This document shows positions 53,201 to 62,200 of a stretch of DNA of 64,000 nucleotides, piece by piece. Source of the DNA: Bombyx mori. Taxonomy: Eukaryota > Arthropoda > Insecta > Lepidoptera > Bombycidae. The DNA is taken from contig NC_085133.1 in NCBI RefSeq assembly GCF_030269925.1, forward strand, positions 1,942,001 to 2,006,000, in the 5' to 3' direction. A model generated the notes under the pieces. That model ran no database searches, was not told the origin of the DNA, and was given only the letters and a program-made list of their open reading frames with translations. Each line of letters opens with the position of its first letter. Position 1 is the first letter of the stretch. Made by a program: the position numbers and the translations under genes.

Positions 53201-56200
53201 AAAAATACCGTCTTAAAATTAATTTTCTGTCGCTGCAAAAAGTATTCTTTGAACGCTATTTACCGTTCCATATAAAATTACTTAAAGTACACAAAAAAAA
53301 AAAAAAAAGTTTAAAAAAACTAACAAAATACGCTTTTATAGAAAATACTACTAAAAAAAGGAAATTAATTTTAATAAATCTGAATTAAAAATAGTGTAAG
53401 AAAAAAATAGTTTTATTGTAAAAAAACGCGGGGTTTAGTTGAATTTCAATTTTTAATTTTTTTTTAAATTACGAATTATCATCGGTCCTTAATAAGTATA
53501 CCAAATTTCGAGTTAATCCGACGTTTTGAAGGGGTCAAAATCAAGGTCAAAGATTTCGTTACAAACATACATACGTCTGAAGCTAATAAAAGCGTATTAA
53601 AATAGGAAACATCCATGTTAATCTTCCAAATTCTGACACATGTTTTTATTCAAACATAATCTAAATAAATCAGATTAATAATTATTGCGAGGGTGTCAGC
53701 GTCGAGTGCCGCGTTACCTGTGGTGCTCGGAGATGGCGGAGATGACTTGCATCATGAGCGGCCAGGCGGCGCCCAGCTGGTCCCCGCGCGAGTGCAGCAG
53801 CCGCGCCGCGCACTCCAGCTGGCGCGCGCGCACGTCCGCGTGCCGCACCGAGCACAGCTCCGCCAGCGGCTCCAGCAGCAGCCGGGACCGGGCCTGACAC
53901 AAGCCCCGCTCTGAGCTGACGTCCACCACTAAGCCCAGCTTTGGGACTCTCAATGTGGGACGTTGCAAGCCGCACACATAATGTATCTACGTTCTTAACG
54001 AACCAGTAGCTCATTTACTCGCCAGTATAGCCAAAGTACGGCCACATATAAAAAAAAAAGTATATTTCATTGCACCTACCACTATTCACTATACACTACG
54101 TTTGGTTGACTGGTAGAGAATGCCTTAGGCATTAAGTCCGCCAATGCAAATTTTACATGAAGTGTAATAAATAAATAAATATGCCGTCGCACTGACAATC
54201 GGTGGGGCACAAAAGTACTGGAGTGGAGACCTCGTACTGGACGTCGTAACATGGGCAGACAGCCAACGAGGTGGACCGATGACCTGGTCAAAGTAGTTGG
54301 TAGAGACTGGATGAGAAAGGCAAGAGACCGAAGAGATGGGGTGCACTCGAAAAGAGCTACACTCAGCATTGGGTGGACACTGGTTGAAGAAGAGACAGCC
54401 AAAGCGAACTAGCAAAACCTTCACTCACATCAGTTACATGAACGGGATTATTATGGTGGTACTGGAATGCTGCTTGAACTAGATACGTGATGGCTTCGAC
54501 TCCCCACTCCCGCATCCTGATGTGCGGGTGCTGACACACCTCCAACAAGTGGTTGGTGATGGGCCTCCACATCACCTCTATCCGGTGCATGTTCGCTAGG
54601 CCTGTTTCTAGAAGTTTCGCAACGGCAAACAACGATGGCTCCTGTAAAAGTTGAGATTTGCATTTGATAACATTTCGTTAGGGGGAAAATTTCTTTATTG
54701 AAATGAAAGTAGACATTTTTTATCGCCCACGTAGGCAAATGAGAATACGGCCCACCTAATGGTGGGTGGTTACCGTCGCCCATGGACTTCAGCAATGCAA
54801 GGGGTCTGCCCCTTGCATTGCTGAAGTCCAAGCCGCTTCCTACAAATACAATGAATAATCTTGATAAAACCAGTTTGATGGAACGATAAGATAAACTACA
54901 GAGACTTTGCTTTTTTTGTTTATTTGCTTAGACGAGTTTGAATTCTGCTTAGCCTGGGCTTGACGAATGATGCATCTCTCTCTGTGTTCGAAGCCCATAG
55001 ACAGGATCCAACATGATTCTCTCTTAACAAATACGCACTCATCACTTGGTCACGAATGACTTTCACCATAAAAGAGATAGCATTGTTTAATAAAAATCAT
55101 ACCCCCAAAAAATTTAATGTATGTAATATATTTGGTTGACCGTCCATCTGGGTAACTTTGTTCCGCCATGCGAACAATTTTGTATGTAAAAAAAAAAGTT
55201 TTGCTGACAAATATCAAATTTTGGCGCGCTTTATTCGTTCAATAATAAACCTCTTAATTAAAAATTTCAAAGTCTATAGTAAAATGTATCTCGTTTGGAA
55301 ATAAAATAATAGATATGTAAAAAGTGAGTAAGAGGGCTAATGTTAAATGGAAAGCTTAAGTTACCCAGATGGACGGTATAAATGTTAGCTATTACTACAA
55401 ATTACGCACCCGACAGCGCAAATTCCACCAACCACCTCGAGACGTAAGGTCGAAATTTCAATTGTAACAATGGTGGGCTCACTATAAACCAGCGAACATG
55501 GCCTAACACCGCTACTAAGGTGCGAGGTTAGAGCAGTTCACAATTTGAGAAATTGGTGGAGATACTTAGTAAACATGAATTATTGGGAAGCATATATATG
55601 TAGAATGAGGTTGTGATCACATATACGTACTTCCTAATCAATATAGGGTCATACAATACATATATGATAATTAGAAGGCCTTCGGCCCAGAAAAGTCTAA
55701 AGAGACCCACTCTGCTGAGTATTCCTTGAAATATGTATACAGAAATAAAAAAAATATATTCACCTTGTTTATTGCATAGATAGGTGGACGAGCTTACAGC
55801 CCACCTGGTGTTAAGTACTTATCGGAGTCCATAGACATCTACAACGTAAATGCCGCCACCCACCCTGAGATATGTGGTCTAAGGTCTCAGTATAGTAAAC
55901 CGAAACGCATTACTGCTTCACGGCTGAAATAGGCAGGGTGGTGGTACCTACTCGTGCCGACTCACAAGAGGTCCTACCAGCAGTAAATGACATGTTTGAA
56001 GAACTTTAAGAAGCACGTCACACAATGTAGGCTATTGAGAATGTCAGCTAGCTACTGAGTTACCCGATTCGAATAGGCCAGTTCCATGGCCTCATTGGAG
56101 AGCTTGCACAGCGCGTCGATTAGGTGGTGCAGAGCCACGTCGTCCAAGTCCTTGGAAGACTCGAACACCCGGGACAGCATTGCTGACAGAGCTGTTATAA

Positions 56201-59200
56201 GACACCGGTATGAAACTCCCGGGACTACACTATATGTACATGCAATCAACAAGGACTATCTTCCATTTACAATTCACGATAGATTTTTATTTTTTCCATT
56301 TAATAATATAACCATTACCATCCATCATAACCATTTAATATTACGGTTTTACATAACAATAAAACCGATATTATGTGCCGAGAAGGAAAACATACAGCAT
56401 TGTATTATGAAGAAGCAGTGTGTACTTAGCTTAGATTCCTTGTCTATGTCCAACCATAGACAGTTGACATCTTTAGCCGCTAGGTGCTGCCAGCAAGTAT
56501 AAAGGGAGCGCAGCCATCTTTGATCTTCATAGTCTTCACCAGGAAGAACTTCCTGCAATGCTGTATGTTTTCCTTCTCGGCACATAATATCGGTTTTATT
56601 GTTATGTAAAACCGTAATATTGATGTGCCTTTGGAAAACATACAGCATTGTATTATGAAGACGTGTTTGTTATCTGCTGGTGAAATTATTAAGCACAACG
56701 CTATGATGAAATAGGTAAAGCCATAATAAAATTATGAAGCGCAATGATAATGTTCATAATTTATATAATTATTAAATCGAAAAAACAGTTGTTAACTTCC
56801 ATGTTAATTCAATAATTAAAAAATATTTATAAGTTTGTAATAAAAAATTTATCTTGTATATACAAGAAAATATATAAATTGTATAAATGATGTATATACA
56901 TCATGTAGAAGTAAATGTGTTGAAAAAAAGAATCGTGAGGATCTTTACGAAGCTCTATTATTCGGCAATAATTATTGTAAACGTTTGGATGATTTGCAAT
57001 TGCCTCTAGAAAGTATTTCGTCCATTGGTTCATTATCAATCCATCTCAGAGGCTACTGCTGATCTACAACTTCTTAGAGATGCGTTGATGCCATTACCTC
57101 GTAAGGTTGAACGAAGACCAGTTTCCAATTACAGTACGGGATGCCGCTTTTGTGACAACACACATAGTTAGAAAAAAGTCCTTACGAATCTTACCGGGCA
57201 TGTCTTTATTTTCATGTTTAGAAAGCACTTATGCAGATTATTGACGAAAATGGATTTCAATTTTAGACCCAAAGACTGGTATCAGAAAGATGTTTTTCTC
57301 TGTTATCAAAGAAACTGTCTTTAGAAATGTTGAGCAAAGTAAGGTCATTAACTCTGCGTCCCGTAGCCAGCAACATGGTTGTTGGTGTCCTTCAAGCTAC
57401 ATTGAGGCGTGATGTGGTGGCTGGGTTTGAAGAAAACCAGTTTAGAACTATTCTCGGATCTCATGTGAATGGGACTACACTTAGTAAAATTGTAATAAGT
57501 AGTTGAATTTTGTTTAGCTATTCCGATGGCTTTTTTAAAATAGCAATTTTTATTAGAGAGCTTGAGAATGTTTGCTGTCCTACATGTATTTCGCCCACAG
57601 AAAGTCGACAGCGCTGCTTTATGATGCAGAAGGATTGTTTTATAGGCAAAATTTTCTTTTTGGAAAAGAAGAAAGAATTTGGCAACATCTGCAGACTTAG
57701 GATCAATTTTAAAACTGTAGCACCATATGCACCATCTTCTAGTTGCTGGTAAGTATGCTGACAAAGTGGATTGACACCAGCTAATTTTCAATAAATCTTC
57801 TCCTGTTTAGACCAGTCTATTATTTGTACAACCTCCCCCCCCCCCCTTCTAAGCTTTCAGGGTTAATGTTTAACCTGTGGAGGAGGCAGGTTTTGGATTT
57901 CGTGCGAGTTATCTAGCGTTCGGGATCTGAGGGCTTGGAAACCCAAATGCTTTCGCTCAGTCTGGGAACACTACCAGGTAGGTTCCCTAGACACTGTTGA
58001 AGTGAGTCAGTACTTTGGGGAGAAGGTTGAGAGGAGGAATTCTCCATGCTAGTTGCATCCTCTACGGTCTGCTGAAGGTATCCAATCTTGGTCGGCGAAT
58101 GGGTTTATATCCGGATGACCCCACTTTCGAAAAACTTTTGTGGTCACTTGTGGTAAAAAGTGCCATTTCTCAGGTTGATTTCCTCGTGATAGCCTGTCGA
58201 CTATGATGTTGTATCTCCCCGAGAGATTATAAGCTGACAGTTATCTTGAACTTATCGCTTAGGTTTAAAAATCGAAAGGTCAACGTTAGTGAAATACTTT
58301 CAGATTCATTTTGATTGTCACTACCATTGCAAATAGCTCTTTTGTGGGTGAGCCGTTTCTGTTGTTGAGCTGACCATAGACAGGACGTTAATATTTTGTC
58401 TAATTGTAACCCCTACCCATGTCCGAAGCTTCCGTTGCCAGGAAATGGTTGGTTTTGGGTCTCTGTTTGACATGTGGCTCCGCGTCAGCACTGCATTTGT
58501 AACCCCTACACATGTCCGAAGCTTCCGTTGCCAGGAAATGGTTGGTTTTGTGTATCGGCAATGTCTAACATGTGGCTCCGCGTCAGCACTGCATTTAATT
58601 GCTAACACATGCAGGATGGCCTGTTTTTTACCCCTTTTCTTGAAACTTCGCAAGAAAATTTGCAAGTTAGCATAGATTGATGTAATTCCGTCAGAGTTTG
58701 AGCTAGGATGTTGTTGAGTGGCCACTTCGTTTCTCGCAATTTTCCATCGAATCCCCAGACATGTCATCTCTTGAACCAGTGTACTAATTGATTTTTTGTA
58801 AGGCTGACTTGGCAGCCCAAATAATCCAAGAGCTTTACAGCTTATGTGGCCTGAAGACTCAACTTGGACTTCTTTTGATGGACCTGGTGGGATTTGCGTA
58901 GGTGGGATAACACTCAACATCCCTTTGCACGCAATGTTTCCGCGACCGAACATGCTATGCAAGCAAAAAAGGTGTATTTGTCTTCATGGACCAAGAAAAA
59001 GTCGCGTAGGTAGGTTAACATTTGACTTCCCTATGTACGTAAGGTCTTCGCGACCGAGCATGCTATGGGAGCAAAAACGTTTATTTGTCTTGGTGAAACA
59101 AGATCATGTCGTGTAAGTAAGCTAGCACTTCGATTTTGCACGCAATGCCTCCGCGACCGAGCATGCTGTGGAAGCAAAAAGGTGTATTTGTCTTCAAGGA

Positions 59201-62200
59201 CCAAGAGAAAGTCGCGTAGGTACGTTAACATTTGACTTCCCTATGTACGCAAGGTCTCCGCGACCGAGCATGCTATGGGAACAAAAACGTTTATTTGTCT
59301 TGGTGAAACAAGATCATGTCGTGTAGGTAAGCTAGCACTCGACTTTGCACGCAATATCTCCGCGACCGAGCGACCGAGCACCCTATATAGTGGAAATTGA
59401 CATGCCAGCCCAGATAATCCAAAACCTTCACAGCTTCTGCAGCCTGAAGTTTCAACTTGGATTTGTTTTGGTCGACCAAAAGGAAGTCGTCTAGGTAGAC
59501 TAGCACTCGAGTTCCTTTTGCACGCAAGGTCTCTGCGACCCAGCATGTTATGGAAGCAAAAAAGGTTAATCCAAAAGCTTCACAGCTTCTGCAGCCTGAA
59601 GTTTCAACTTGGATTTGTCTTGGTCGACCAAAAAGGAAGTCGTCTAGTAGACACTAGCACTCGAGTTCCCTTTGCACGCAAGGTCTCTGCGACCCGCATG
59701 TTATAGAAGCAAAAAGGTGTGGCTCTGAAGCCAGACCGAAAGGTAGGCATGTCATTTCATACTAACTCATAAGAAGGTACCGATTCCTTCCTGGAGGTAC
59801 TGAACTGGTACCTTGGTACTGATCCTCAAGAAGTATCGACGAAATTTTGCGACTGATACTAGAAAAATATTCCTGAGAAATGTTCAATTCTATCATCCAG
59901 TCCCCTGGGTGGAGAAAGTTTGGTACCCTTGTTCAACTCTCGAAGATCGAAAATTGGACGCATTGATCCGTCGCTTTTCTTCCGCAGAAAAAGGTTTTTT
60001 TTTTTTTTTTTGTTTTTTTTTTTTGTTTTTTTTTTTTTTTTTTTACGGTATTTGGTAACCATACATGGTTTACAAATTATTACAATTTTGTTGGCACTCA
60101 GTGCCTCCCGTCGGTGTCTTCAATTGCCCCCCTCTGGATTGTGCCAGATGTTACGGACTATGATTGTTTATAATGTTTGGCTTACCTTTTGTACGAGATC
60201 GTGACAAATAGGATTGTAGCCCTCCGAGGGACTGAATAGATTTCAATTTACTATTATCAAACAAAAATTCCTCAATGAGTGGTGCGTTGGCAACAGGATA
60301 CTTTGTTAGAGACCACGGAAATTAAACTTTGACGTCTTATTTCTATACATACGGCCCTTTTTTCCGTATACAATTTAAAAAGCTTTTTACGGGTAACTTG
60401 TACGACGGAGACGATTTGTCAAAGTTTTCAGTAATTATGTTACAAAGATTATTAGTTTAAATCTGTTGTGTTTTTGTCAAAATTTCCGTATTGACGAGAT
60501 CAATTTGTTTACAACAATTTTCGTTACATTCAATTGTTACACACAGTTGATGCATTATTAGATTTACAACGTCACTGACCTGGTGGGATAACGAGCCGAT
60601 TCGAAGATCGACCGTTACCTTTGAATCCCGTCGTTTCTTACGCAGAGACTCCTTTTGTTCTTTTTCGCTTGACGAGCTGTTCGAACGCGAGGCGTCTCCA
60701 TCGCGTCTCGCCTGGACATCTTCCCTCTCGGAAATTATGGAGCTTGACTCAACATCACCTCCAACAGATGACGCGTGATTCATGGCGTCCGATGATAGGA
60801 TTGGTAAATAATACTCGTAATGATTGCAAAATAACACTCATAGAAACACAAAATAAATATTTTTTGCAATTAATAAGAAGTCGAATAAATATTTGTGGAC
60901 TTGCGACTTCACAGTACGAAAGTACACAACGCTATGAAGATCAAAGATGGCTGCGCTCCCTTTATACTTGCTGGCAGCACCTAGCGGCTAAAGATGTCAA
61001 CTGTCTATGGTTGGACATAGACAAGGAATCTAAGCTAAGTACACACTGCTTCTTCATAATACAATGCTGTATGTTTTCCAAAGGCACATCAATATTTGTG
61101 TTATAAAGGTAATTGGAAAATAAAAACTTAATAATCTTCAACTTAGGATTATTGGAATCACTAAAACATCCTAAAGATCTTACTAAAAAAATATATTTAC
61201 GAATAGGGAATTAAGACTTAAATATCTTTGCCTATTTCCACATTAAAAGATTAGCAAAATTAATTCTAAATTTAAAATAGGGATGGTTTAACTGTCAAAA
61301 AATTGATAAAAGTAAAAAAAGAAAGCCAGTTCCACATGCACCAATTTTAAACGCCACGTGTCAAAATGACATTTAAAGGACAACTCTAGAACACAACAAA
61401 CAAAGCAACAACACAATAGTGCTGAGCGCCTGTGGGATAAAAAAAAAGACAGAACAATGACGTCACAAGAGTGTAAACATATTTTATAGTGCAATCAATG
61501 TACATTAAGGCATAGAATCGCCAGCAAGCTCCAACCCAGTGCCTCGTGAATGACACAAGCTTAAATCATAACTTCCTTTAAACATTATGTATCTATTTGG
61601 AATTACTTCATTAATTAAGACCACTTTTTCTTAATTCTAATGATAATTGCAGATCTGTTAAAATTTTAATGCACACTTAAATAAAATTTTAAGTGAAAAG
61701 TTCTTATCAATCTCTTTTTTTAATACCGAAAGCATCACCTTAACAAACAATAATATTGAGTAAGGAACGGTTAAGAAAATATATTTATGATCTATGGCTC
61801 CTTCCTGGTCTCTACAACTTCACTTGTTTAAAAAAATTAGTGTATGTGTGAATTCAGATATCAATACAATGGCGAACACCCTGAAAACAACTCTATTTGT
61901 AAACTCAACTGTGACATTACATTTGTTTTAACAGTACAGTTTACAGAAAAGTATAATATATTTTTTGTTAATTTCTAACTATTTATGTCAAGTCATCTAA
62001 TGCATAAAGTTAACATTTTTGTTTGTTTGTTCGTGATTTATGGGTTCGAATAGTGTTTCCGGGTCCACTTGGAACTGGATGCATTTATTTTGGGACTTCA
62101 ACTAGGGTTATTAGTTGTCGAGAGAAGCTAGGTGGTGGAACGCGAGTAATTACATCAAATGAAACAATTTCATGTATTTCTTGATAGCCACAGCTGAACG

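Larger units (their letters stand above)
58321..60062 (-). pseudogene. reverse transcriptase / RNase H region of the DIRS-like element
   Basis: Minus-strand pieces in order: [20 protein letters not shown] (fingers motif, about 59990-59930), [19 protein letters not shown] with the YLDD catalytic motif (about 59525-59470), [12 protein letters not shown], then [14 protein letters not shown] (about 58760, the post-palm motif leading to RNase H) and [15 protein letters not shown]. Joined through several frameshifts and stops, so not translatable as one protein. Tandem repeats at 58941-59700 and 58406-58595 disrupt it further. Confidence 0.75.
56337..61096 (-). mobile_element. DIRS-like (tyrosine-recombinase) retrotransposon in a MON2 intron
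   Basis: 4.76 kb element in the sense orientation of MON2. Structural evidence: 148 bp inverted terminal repeats (56385-56532 and 60932-61079); extra end sequences outside them (48 nt left, 17 nt right); and an internal complementary region that equals the two ends joined (56556-56661). Both outer edges and the internal junction share the hexamer AATATT (56337-56342, 61091-61096, 56616-56621). This is the architecture of DIRS1 elements, which integrate a circular intermediate by a tyrosine recombinase. Coding relics on the minus strand, in order: gag-like, RT/RNase H, recombinase-like. All are broken by frameshifts, stops and tandem duplications, and a poly-T run lies at 59995-60042. The element itself is probably not autonomous. 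Confidence 0.85.

Noticed and set aside
53041..53388. 115-codon open frame
   Set aside because: Extends into an RTE-like tail and a poly-A run; no domain recognised.
56349..56698. 99- and 72-codon open frames on the minus strand
   Set aside because: They lie in the DIRS-like terminal and internal complementary repeats; non-coding structural sequence.
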